DNA of 5,410 nucleotides from the NCBI GenBank assembly GCA_030043175.1, contig JASHYD010001207.1, positions 1 through 5,410 of the forward strand. The letters run 5' to 3'. Shown here piece by piece: positions 1 to 5,273 of the stretch; the stretch's first letter is position 1; each line of letters starts with the position of its first letter. The translations under genes and the position numbers were made by a program. This DNA is from Xanthobacteraceae bacterium. GTDB taxonomy: Bacteria; Pseudomonadota; Alphaproteobacteria; Rhizobiales; Xanthobacteraceae. Below the pieces are notes generated by a model. It was not told the DNA's origin. It saw only the letters and a list, made by a program, of their open reading frames with translations, and ran no database searches.

Positions 1-105
1 CGCGCCGATGAACGTGTCGATGAGACGCAGACATCGAGCGGCGTACCAATCAGCATTGTTGCGCGCGGGGTCGGATGCCAACATGTCCCGAGCGCGACGT
101 TCATG
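1..105 (-). other. possible coding fragment at left edge
   Basis: Reading the minus strand from position 105 to the window edge gives an open frame of protein-like composition, including the stretch RARDMLASDPARNNADWYAA and then RCLRLIDTFIGA. It has no stop before position 1. A possible internal ATG lies at 82-84. The frame enters this stretch directly from an IS-end-like motif, which would fit a gene interrupted by an insertion, but I do not recognise the family. It could equally be a chance open frame in G+C-rich DNA. Confidence 0.2.
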
Positions 106-256
106 AGGCTTTGTTGAATAGGTCGGATTGTGAGCAATTGAGCCTGAGGCGCAGGCCTTTCTTGCGTCCGGTCCTGACATGGATAGCTTCCATCTCACCG
201 CGCTTGACACGCTGCCACACGGTCTGCCGGGAAACGCCGAGGCGGCGCATGACCTT
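101..256 (-). pseudogene. recombinase C-terminal helix-turn-helix fragment
   Basis: The minus strand encodes VMRRLGVSRQTVWQRVKRGE followed by MEAIHVRTGRKKGLRLRL and a short tail, with a stop at 101-103. A helix-turn-helix with TVWQRVKRGE, then a basic GRKKGLR segment, is the pattern I know from the extreme C-terminus of large recombinase-family proteins in rhizobia, where it binds DNA. The catalytic and core domains are absent. Upstream of the first V (about 253) the frame stays open, but that part is only the antisense of the histidine kinase gene, so the true homology ends at 250-260. It is a relic, not a functional gene. The general fold is clear, the exact recombinase family less so. Confidence 0.5.
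107..129. repeat. IS-end-like motif (IS903/IS5-family style)
   Basis: The plus strand begins GGCTTTGTTGAATA at 107. From memory this matches the outer part of the terminal inverted repeat of IS903-type IS5-family elements. No second inverted copy and no transposase body were found in the window, so at most this is a solitary end left after deletion. The minus strand read outward through it gives the residues SDLFNKA, which resembles C-termini encoded at such ends. A chance match of about 14 bases cannot be excluded. Confidence 0.35.
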
Positions 257-814
257 TTGAACCATCGCGTCAAGAACAATATGCAGATGTTGCAGATATT
301 GTTGGAGGCAGGGACTCGACGGGCCAAAAGCTCCGAGGCACGAGAAGTTCTGGAGGAGGCGAGCCGTCGAATCATAGCCATGGCAGCAGCGCAGCGTGTC
401 CTTTACACGACGCACGATGCGACGCGATTCAACGCGCCTGAGTTTCTCAATACTGTTTGTGAAAGCGCCAGGCAGACCTTTCCTCAGGAATTGGAAATCG
501 ATTGTGAAGCTGATGCCATCCAGCTATCGAACGACGCGGCGATGCCGCTTGCGCTGATTGCGAATGAACTGCTTACGAATTCCGCTAAGTATGGACTGAA
601 TGGACAGGCTGTAGGCACTATTCGGGTTCGGTCGGGAAGGGAGGACGACTCGTTTCTCTTCTATGTCGAAGACGACGGCCCAGGCTTCGATCTGGCGTCG
701 GTCCAGCGACGATCGTCAGGGTTGGCTCTCGTTCAGAGACTGGCGCGGCAGCTCGGCGGGAAGTTTGAGGTGACCAGAACACCCGCCACCCGGTGCAGTG
801 TGCGGTTTCAATAG
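179..814 (+). CDS. sensor histidine kinase, HisKA_2 type, truncated 5' end
   Basis: The product is the C-terminal transmitter of a sensor kinase, 211 residues from the first ATG. The H-box is NHRVKNNMQ with the phospho-acceptor at His29. It is followed by a dimerisation helix pair, the N-box NELLTNSAKYG (Glu130, Asn134), the G1 box VEDDGPGF (163-170) and the G2-like SSGLALVQRLARQLGG (179-194). This matches HisKA_2 plus HATPase_c; the WxE motif of HWE kinases is not seen at G1. The enzyme should autophosphorylate His29 with ATP and pass the phosphate to a receiver domain in the cytoplasm. Relatives carry a PAS, GAF or receiver input domain and a LLxELNHRVKNN lead-in. Here only about 27 residues precede the H-box, and they are the antisense of the recombinase relic, so the input domain is lost. 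No clear ribosome binding site precedes the ATG. The core looks undamaged, but expression and sensing are doubtful. It converges with the response regulator at 1152-1544, a possible partner. Confidence 0.85.
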   Translation: MDSFHLTALDTLPHGLPGNAEAAHDLLNHRVKNNMQMLQILLEAGTRRAKSSEAREVLEEASRRIIAMAAAQRVLYTTHDATRFNAPEFLNTVCESARQTFPQELEIDCEADAIQLSNDAAMPLALIANELLTNSAKYGLNGQAVGTIRVRSGREDDSFLFYVEDDGPGFDLASVQRRSSGLALVQRLARQLGGKFEVTRTPATRCSVRFQ

Positions 815-1019
815 AGTGGGCCTCTGTGCATTCCAGTCGCGTGACTCTGTAATCGGCCTGAGCGATAATCCACGAGCGCCACCGGGTGACGGTGATCTGC
901 TCGGTTCCCATCAGAAATCAAAATCGGTGCGAATCGCAAGAAATCGAAAACCAAAAAGTTGCGTCTTGTCTTCGCGGCGAGATCTTCCGCCCTGTGATCA
1001 AAATCGCAGGATACCATAC

Positions 1020-1124
1020 ATGCGCGTCCACGTTGCCGGAGCATTCGTCCTTACTCTTACCATTTTCCAGACACCACTAGCAGACTAATACGCTTGGCAT
1101 TCGGAGCCGCCGCAAAAGCGTTAA
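1020..1124 (+). pseudogene. possible small exported peptide with in-frame stop
   Basis: An AGGA at 1008-1011, eight bases before the ATG at 1020, leads into MRVHVAGAFVLTLTIFQTPL and then AD, stop (1086-1088). That is a basic start followed by a hydrophobic core, like a signal peptide. The same frame continues past the TAA as YAWHSEPPQKR to a second stop at 1122-1124. This could be a tiny exported protein cut by a nonsense mutation, or a chance hydrophobic frame. I do not recognise a family. The rest of 815-1151, between the convergent kinase and regulator genes, shows nothing else and no clear terminator. Confidence 0.25.
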
Positions 1125-1151
1125 TTCCCACGTTTGAGCACGGTACGTTCC

Positions 1152-1544
1152 TCAATCCGTGAACGACCTGATATGGCTAATGATCCGCGCGACTCTGTAC
1201 GGCTTGAGAAAGAACCCGTCGTGCGCGGTCGAATCGGCGGCGTTAGCCTCTCCCGAGGAGAGGACGACTTTGATTCCGGGATGGTCTGATCGAACGCGCC
1301 GACAAAGTTCTACTCCATCGATGGGGCCGGGCATTCGGACATCGCTGATGACGATTTTGACATCTCGCCTGAGTGTCAAAATTTCGACCGCGTCAGTACC
1401 ATCCGATGCCTCGACGACCAAGTAACCAGCGCCCTGCAGCTCTTCAGCGAGCTTCGTGCGCATCATCGCTTCGTCTTCGACCACAAGCACAGTTACAGCT
1501 TTATTTTCGTGCTCTGAGCCGGCTTCTCGCTGAATATCAGCCAT
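1152..1544 (-). CDS. single-domain response regulator (receiver domain only)
   Basis: The 130-residue product is one CheY-like receiver with no output domain. It has the acidic pair Glu23-Asp24 in VLVVEDE, the phospho-acceptor Asp68 in VISDVRMPG, Ser96 in VVLSSGE at the switch position, and Lys114-Pro115 in FFLKPY. All conserved active-site residues are therefore present, and phosphorylation by a sensor kinase is expected. The insertion GPIDG after DVRMPG is common in alphaproteobacterial orphan receivers of this kind. The first 16 residues are a polar lead-in. The start is supported by AGGGAAG about nine bases upstream on the minus strand. Such proteins act by protein-protein contact or as phosphate shuttles. 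The nearest kinase is the convergent HisKA_2 gene, and pairing is inferred only from proximity. Confidence 0.9.
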   Translation of the reverse strand: MADIQREAGSEHENKAVTVLVVEDEAMMRTKLAEELQGAGYLVVEASDGTDAVEILTLRRDVKIVISDVRMPGPIDGVELCRRVRSDHPGIKVVLSSGEANAADSTAHDGFFLKPYRVARIISHIRSFTD

Positions 1545-2155
1545 GTCGGCGAGCTTCCCTGTGGAACTTGCGTTTTCGGTACGCGCACTTCATCAAACCA
1601 TGGTAATTACTAACAATGTTGCAAGAATCGGAAGCGCCGCATAACGAACCGGAGATACTGATACCTCGTCGTCGAGAGTGTTCCAGCAATGTCAACTCAC
1701 CTCGCCGATAAACGCGTGCTGATTGTCGCAGCTTGTCAATGAGGTCACGGCTATGGTGGCGCTTTTCGCGATCCGAGCGGGCCCCGCTCTACGTCGCCAT
1801 TGAGTGCGCCGGCGAGGGGTGACGTCAACGTGAATCCTCCTCCGAATGACACACGGGAATGATCAACAAAAAGACCTCGCGTTCGTTCGCGCGGTAACAG
1901 ATATTTGAGCCGGAGACCGCGGGGCCGAACCGGCAAGTATGTCAGGGGAATTTTCAGATCACGTGCTCCACTTCTCGTTGCACTCCCGCTGCACCGCGAG
2001 GCGTTTGACTGGCGCGCACACACGCCCCAAGCGCGGGCCTTTAGTTCAGAGCAATCCCAAGTCTGCTTCGCCGTGGGCTGTATTGCGGCGTGATGGAACA
2101 AAGCTGCCGCCCAATGTCTTGTTTACGACGCAGCGGTTTTTTCATGATATAGAAT
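1545..2155. other. gene-poor stretch with a possible receiver-gene trace
   Basis: No convincing gene lies between the response regulator and the PRC-barrel gene. The open frames on both strands are biased in composition and have no recognisable motif. One trace stands out: from the ATG at 1690 the plus strand reads MSTHLADKRVLIV, which resembles the start of a receiver domain. It is cut by a stop at 1738-1740. Just after, in another frame, EVTAMVALF resembles the VEDExxVAMxx segment that would follow. This may be the decayed 5' end of a second response regulator. It is too short to be sure. Confidence 0.25.
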
Positions 2156-2161
2156 AGGGAG
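2156..2161 (+). promoter_or_regulatory. ribosome binding site of the PRC-barrel gene
   Basis: AGGGAG lies six bases upstream of the ATG at 2168. It is a good Shine-Dalgarno match and fixes the start of the exported PRC-barrel protein. Confidence 0.75.
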
Positions 2162-2167
2162 TAACTC

Positions 2168-2608
2168 ATGCTGAACAAACTCGTGATGGCTGCCGCGTTC
2201 GCAGCGATCGTGACGGGCGTGGCCTTTGCGCAACAAGACACCATCGGTGCCGGCGCCCCCGCGACGGCACCGGTCCCGGCGATAACGCAAGTTCTGACTA
2301 CGCTGCCGCAGGATGCTACTACTGTCAGCAACTACTATAAGCAGAACGTCTATGATCCTTCTGACGCCAAGATTGGCGAGATCAGCGACGTTCTTCTCAA
2401 CAAGCAAGGGAAAGTCGATGCGTTCATGGTCGCCGTCGGTGGCTTTCTCGGAGTCGGTGAAAAGGATGTGGCCGTTCCTTTCGATGCCGTTCACGCCACC
2501 CAAAAGGACGGCAAATGGTACCTGACCATGAATGCCACAAAAGATGCACTCAAGAACGCGCGCGGCTACAAGTTCGACAAGGTCAAGTCCACTTGGGAAC
2601 CTGCGTAA
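2168..2608 (+). CDS. exported PRC-barrel domain protein
   Basis: The 146-residue product starts with a Sec signal peptide: MLNK, a hydrophobic core to about residue 18, then AFA before a likely cleavage ahead of Gln22. After a low-complexity Ala/Pro linker (28-40), residues 55-128 form a PRC-barrel. Its markers are YYKQNVYDPSDAKIGEISDV, then the VDAFMVAVGGFLGVGEKDVA stretch and the PFDAVH strand. PRC-barrels are small beta folds found in RimM and photosynthetic reaction centre H subunits. Exported stand-alone forms are abundant in rhizobia and often linked to stress or envelope physiology, but their biochemical role is not known. The gene looks intact, has a good ribosome binding site, and is followed by an intrinsic terminator, so it is probably a single-gene unit. 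It is the best-preserved gene in the window. Confidence 0.92.
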   Translation: MLNKLVMAAAFAAIVTGVAFAQQDTIGAGAPATAPVPAITQVLTTLPQDATTVSNYYKQNVYDPSDAKIGEISDVLLNKQGKVDAFMVAVGGFLGVGEKDVAVPFDAVHATQKDGKWYLTMNATKDALKNARGYKFDKVKSTWEPA

Positions 2609-2634
2609 CGAGATTACACGCATGTGAGAGTTCG

Positions 2635-2660
2635 CCCTGCCGCCAACGCGGCAGGGTTTT
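2635..2660 (+). terminator. Rho-independent terminator of the PRC-barrel gene
   Basis: A perfect nine-base-pair G+C-rich stem, CCCTGCCGC and GCGGCAGGG, with a CAAC loop is followed by TTTT. It begins 26 bases after the PRC-barrel stop codon. The opposite strand has no T-run after the stem, so it is not an obvious terminator for the minus-strand gene at 2703-2915. Confidence 0.85.
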
Positions 2661-2702
2661 CGAGGCGGGCAAAGGAAGCTGATCGACTTGTCGGACTGAA
2701 TG

Positions 2703-2915
2703 TCAGAGGGTAACGAGAGCACGCTCAGACGGCGCGGCGGCCCGCGAGGCGTGGTAGAGAACAAGCAGGATGATCGCGCCAACCGTCGCGACCACAAAAC
2801 TCCAGATGTTAAGGCCGGTCACCCCTGGATCGACTAACGAGTTGAAGACAAAGCCACCGATCATCGCCCCGACAATGCCCAGCACGATGTCAAGCAGGCA
2901 AGGAATCACCGACAT
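2703..2915 (-). CDS. GlsB/YeaQ/YmgE-family membrane protein, N-terminally truncated
   Basis: This is a 70-residue membrane protein. [19 protein letters not shown] (7-25) and the helix [20 protein letters not shown] (37-56), with PGVTGLN between them, are the second and third membrane segments of the GlsB/YeaQ/YmgE (transglycosylase-associated) family. These are small inner-membrane proteins tied to stress responses, of unknown mechanism. Family members are usually about 80-90 residues and begin with another helix of the IIAWIVLGLIAG type. That segment is missing, and family likeness starts only at LLDIVLG. The ATG used here has no visible Shine-Dalgarno sequence and may be fortuitous, so the gene could be a pseudogene. 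A C-terminal tail rich in Ala, Arg and Ser (57-70) extends past the usual end. Confidence 0.75.
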   Translation of the reverse strand: MSVIPCLLDIVLGIVGAMIGGFVFNSLVDPGVTGLNIWSFVVATVGAIILLVLYHASRAAAPSERALVTL

Positions 2916-3023
2916 ACGAGAAGATTGTGGTTGGTGGGACGCAGGACGAGACCGAGACGCCTCTCCCGTTTATGGACGGTGCTGCAGCATATCCACTTAC
3001 AGCTCGCGCAGAGGAGCCGCTGG

Positions 3024-3747
3024 TCACTCCGACGACGCCTGGTCGAAGAAGAACCGTATCATTTCGCGGCTGGTCGGGACCGCGCGGATCGGTGTACGAT
3101 CCGACTGTGCTTCCGCCCGACCAGGCGTGGCCGCCGCCGTGCAGAACCCATTGTTCCAGGACTGGCTGTCCGCCTTCATCCACGTGCACGGTGCGGGTGT
3201 AGTGGAGGCCGCCCGCCTCGCCCGGGATGACGTCCGCGCGAAGATAGGCCGCCGCCTTCGCCTGGGTAATGACCTGGTCGCCGTTGACGAGATTGACGGT
3301 CGTGTCGCGGTCGCCGTGAAACACGATAGTCGGAATGGCGCTTCGCGCCCCATCGTGATGCGGCGATCGGGCCGCGGCGCCCGTGCGCATCGCGGCGAAG
3401 GCGGACGGGACGCCGGAAGCGGCCCCGCACGCCAATCCGGAATGCACGCCGACCGCGGCGTAGAGATCCGGATAGGTCCATCCCATGATCGCCGCCGCGG
3501 CACCGCCCGCCGATAGACCCGCGATGTAGACGCGGCCGCGCTCGACCGGCAAATCGCCCATAATCTCGCACGTGATCCCGGCGATGATCGACGGCTCGCC
3601 CCTGCCGCGCTGCTGGTCGTTCGCATTGAACCAGTTCCAGCACTTGGAGATGTTCGCCGACTGCGCCTGTGCCGGATATGCGACAAGGAAGGTGTGCTCC
3701 TCCGCGACGTCGTTCATCCGCGTGCCCGCGGCGAAATCGTCTGGTGA
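3024..3747 (-). pseudogene. PHB/PHA depolymerase-family esterase, broken at both ends
   Basis: The minus strand encodes most of an alpha/beta-hydrolase of the short-chain polyhydroxyalkanoate depolymerase (LpqC-like) family. These enzymes hydrolyse 3-hydroxybutyrate polyesters or related esters. Numbered from the ATG at 3717, the nucleophile is Ser69 in GLSAGG, the acid is probably Asp138 in FHGDRDTTV, and the base is His197 in GGGHAW. The family substrate-side motif KCWNWF is at 25-30. Homology also extends upstream of that ATG as [10 protein letters not shown]. The LHGCTQ oxyanion-hole region and the signal peptide, which normally precede SPDDF, are replaced by integrase-derived sequence. 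Near the 3' end, after [10 protein letters not shown], the frame breaks at 3069-3073. The expected [11 protein letters not shown] tail continues in the other frame to a stop at 3024-3026. The uncorrected frame runs on to about 2890. With 5' truncation and a frameshift, it is very unlikely to give active enzyme. Confidence 0.82.
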
Positions 3748-3749
3748 CG

Positions 3750-3998
3750 GCCGGCCCTTCGGCTTCCGCCCTCTCGTACGTCCATCCGCGAGCTGTCGAT
3801 CGCGGTGGCCTTCAGCCGGACGGCTTACGAAATGCGCAAGCCCGCCGCGTAGCAGGTGGTCAGGATGACCTGATGTTTGTTGCAGTCTATGCGGCTGAGG
3901 AAATGTCGGACTTCTTCAGGGCTCAAGACGACTGGGAGCTTCTGTGGTTTTTTGGGAAGTGGGATGTCTTCTCCAAATACCCAGTCCTTCTTCAGGGT
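3750..3998 (-). pseudogene. tyrosine recombinase (integrase) relic with in-frame stop
   Basis: Read from 3995 downward, the minus strand gives [56 protein letters not shown], a TAA stop (3825-3827), then [19 protein letters not shown]. This is the linker and the start of the catalytic domain of a tyrosine recombinase. GLRISEAVRLK carries the first catalytic arginine, and the stop sits where glutamate is expected (GAA or GAG to TAA). The relatives I recall are transposon-associated integrases. The N-terminal SAM-like domain and everything after the RMxxR strand are missing, including the HxxR and tyrosine boxes. The relic abuts the truncated depolymerase near 3748, so the fusion point destroyed both genes. 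Upstream of 3998 the frame stays open but no longer resembles the family. Confidence 0.78.
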
Positions 3999-4065
3999 AC
4001 CATCGGCACGCCGTGGCGGCTCAATGAGGCGCTTATACCAGAAAGTGGGCTTCGTTACTATTATG

Positions 4066-4260
4066 TTAATCCAGTCGGGTGTGGGGAGCGGTTGACGATC
4101 GTGCCGAAGCTGCGGCCATAAATGCGATGGCGAGCGGGTCGCAGCACAGCACTATCAGAGCGATGAGCCACCGGATTGCGCGCTCGCTATTCGTGTCGGC
4201 CCCACGAGTTCGGCGACATACCGGATGGGTACAACCTCGGTTCTCGAGCCGGCGGCTTTG
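4066..4260 (-). pseudogene. C-terminal fragment of a membrane protein, frameshifted
   Basis: Two adjoining minus-strand frames together read RTEVVPIRYVAELVG and then ADTNSERAIRWLIALIVLCC followed by DPLAIAFMAAASAR. The pattern RYVAELVGAD...RWLIALMVLxxDPLAIALTAA is one I associate with the C-terminal membrane helix of larger, partly coiled-coil rhizobial proteins of unknown function. The switch of frame falls at the CCCC run at 4200-4203 (GGGG on the coding strand), where one more G would restore the reading. The rest of the protein upstream is not recognisable. The tail ends at a stop at 4066-4068. It may be a relic, or a sequencing error in a homopolymer within an already truncated gene. Confidence 0.4.
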
Positions 4261-5066
4261 GGCGCCCGCGGAAGCGCGTTCCACCTTGAGGGCAGCCAAC
4301 AACTCGGGTTATCCGAGTACCTCAACCGGCTCGGCGCGCATCGGGGAGACGTTCCCCACCGAAGCGTTTGGCAAAGGCCGACCGCGTTCCGGCTTGGAAA
4401 AAGCAGAACACCACAAACCGAAGATCATCGCGACGTAGGGAGCAGGTCAGCGGCGCCGCCCGTTATTACGATCGCGATGACGATTGGCGCGCCAACGCCG
4501 GCGGCAGCAGCGGCGTTCCGAGTCGTTAAGGCGGCTTACTGAATGCACTTCGTATTCGGAAAACCGTGAAATCTTCTGCACGATCTCGGGACAATCTGAC
4601 CTACAAATTTGGGAAAAAGCGGCAATCCTCGCGCAACACTTCGTACATCGACCATTCCACTAGCTCGAGCTTCTGGCTTGAGCGTCTTAAGTGCGCCCAG
4701 CAGGGTCTTCAGATCAACAATAGTTTGTGCAAACCTGTCGTCACGGCGGCGTCGGATGGCCGACGCTACGCAGCGGTATCCCCAAACGGGCTATGTCGGA
4801 CCCGCCTCCGCTGTGTGAATTTCCGCAATATTGTAATTAGAATAATTAAAGATACTCCCGCCGTGAGCGGTCGAGGCGTTCCATGGGGAGGGTTGCAAAC
4901 CTAAATGCGTCACAGCCGTGCGGAAATTACGTGGCAGCCATGCGCAAGATCACCTTGCCTTGCACAGAGGACGTCGCGAAAGTTAATGTGCTATATTCGT
5001 GCGGTAATTGCGATACGCACCCATGGCTCACTTTATTAAAGCTCCATATCAGCCCAAAATTTCCTC
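4261..5066. other. gene-poor stretch
   Basis: I see no convincing gene here. Open frames on both strands have no family motif. Short hydrophobic frames on the minus strand near 4440-4530 (GAPIVIAIVITGGAADLL, with no start codon) and near 4390-4430 (MIFGLWCSAFS) hint at decayed membrane proteins. A perfect hairpin with a seven-base stem (GCGTCGG, loop ATGG, CCGACGC) lies at 4749-4766, but no T-run follows. The segment at about 4815-4856 is AT-rich compared with its surroundings and could hold a promoter, although no well-spaced -35/-10 pair is visible. The left copy of a short repeat lies at 4510-4552. Confidence 0.5.
4510..4552 (+). repeat. short dispersed repeat, left copy
   Basis: This stretch shares three blocks in the same order with 5226-5273: GCGGCGTTCCG, AAGGCG and TTACTGAATGC, followed by a similar TTCG. 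The spacer between the first two blocks is about six bases shorter here. In the right copy TTACTGAATGC contains the stop codon of the minus-strand membrane gene. This copy could therefore be the remnant of a duplicated 3' gene end, or a small repeated element. Confidence 0.45.
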
Positions 5067-5071
5067 AGGGG
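5067..5071 (+). promoter_or_regulatory. ribosome binding site deciding a TTG start
   Basis: AGGGG is followed by six A residues and then TTG at 5078. The spacing is suitable. It supports starting the small membrane protein at this TTG and not at the ATG at 4883 in the same frame, whose additional 65 residues have no recognisable character. Confidence 0.5.
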
Positions 5072-5077
5072 AAAAAA

Positions 5078-5191
5078 TTGACAGATGGACAAAAGACACT
5101 CATCAGTGCGCTTGTCGTGATTGCACTTAGTGCCGTGGTGTGGTGGCTTATGATCGAGGGAATTATAAAAGTTTTTTTAGGGAATAGATGA
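5078..5191 (+). CDS. small single-helix membrane protein, TTG start
   Basis: The predicted product has 37 residues. A polar start (TDGQK) is followed by a strong membrane helix, TLISALVVIALSAVVWWLMI, and an amphipathic end, EGIIKVFLGNR. The Trp-Trp pair near the far membrane interface and the short basic tail are typical of small integral membrane proteins. The ribosome binding site AGGGG argues for the TTG start. The same frame is open upstream to an ATG at 4883, which would give 102 residues with several cysteines, but that part looks non-coding. I do not recognise a family and assign no function. The gene converges with the ExoX-like membrane gene ending at 5258, and 66 bases separate the two stops. 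Confidence 0.55.
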   Translation: MTDGQKTLISALVVIALSAVVWWLMIEGIIKVFLGNR

Positions 5192-5225
5192 ACATCACAC
5201 ATAAGCCAACGCAGGCCGCAGTGGG

Positions 5226-5273
5226 GCGGCGTTCCGGGGTACGCGCCATCAAGGCGATTACTGAATGCGTTTC
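5226..5273 (+). repeat. short dispersed repeat, right copy
   Basis: This is the partner of the repeat at 4510-4552, with blocks GCGGCGTTCCG, AAGGCG and TTACTGAATGC. The last block covers the stop codon and the last codons of the minus-strand membrane gene, and the rest lies in the space between the two convergent small genes. Confidence 0.45.

Noticed and set aside
2095..2123. GGAAC upstream of the PRC-barrel gene as a general-stress (EcfG-type) promoter
   Set aside because: The -35-like GGAAC at 2095-2099 is present, but at the required 16-17 base spacing there is no CGTT, only GTCT or TCTT. One half-site is not enough.
2123..2797. Minus-strand open frame of 224 residues
   Set aside because: It covers the PRC-barrel gene in antisense and contains no recognisable motif.
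2770..3516. Plus-strand open frame of 248 residues
   Set aside because: It is antisense to the GlsB-type and depolymerase genes, whose motifs on the minus strand are clear. Its composition is Arg/Gly-rich, as expected of a shadow.
3669..4121. Plus-strand open frame of 150 residues
   Set aside because: It lies opposite the recognisable integrase and depolymerase sequence, and its residues show no family pattern, so it is an antisense shadow.
4749..4766. Hairpin GCGTCGG-ATGG-CCGACGC as a terminator
   Set aside because: No T-run follows on either strand and no gene ends just upstream. It is kept only as a local inverted repeat.
4914..4950. TGGCA...GC as a sigma-54 promoter
   Set aside because: The GG and GC elements are separated by nine bases instead of ten, and the -12 TTGC is absent.
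4883..5077. Upstream extension of the small membrane protein to the ATG at 4883
   Set aside because: The extra 65 residues have no domain character, and the well-placed AGGGG before TTG at 5078 favours the short form. The cysteines (CGNCDTHPW) are noted, but no metal-site family was recognised.
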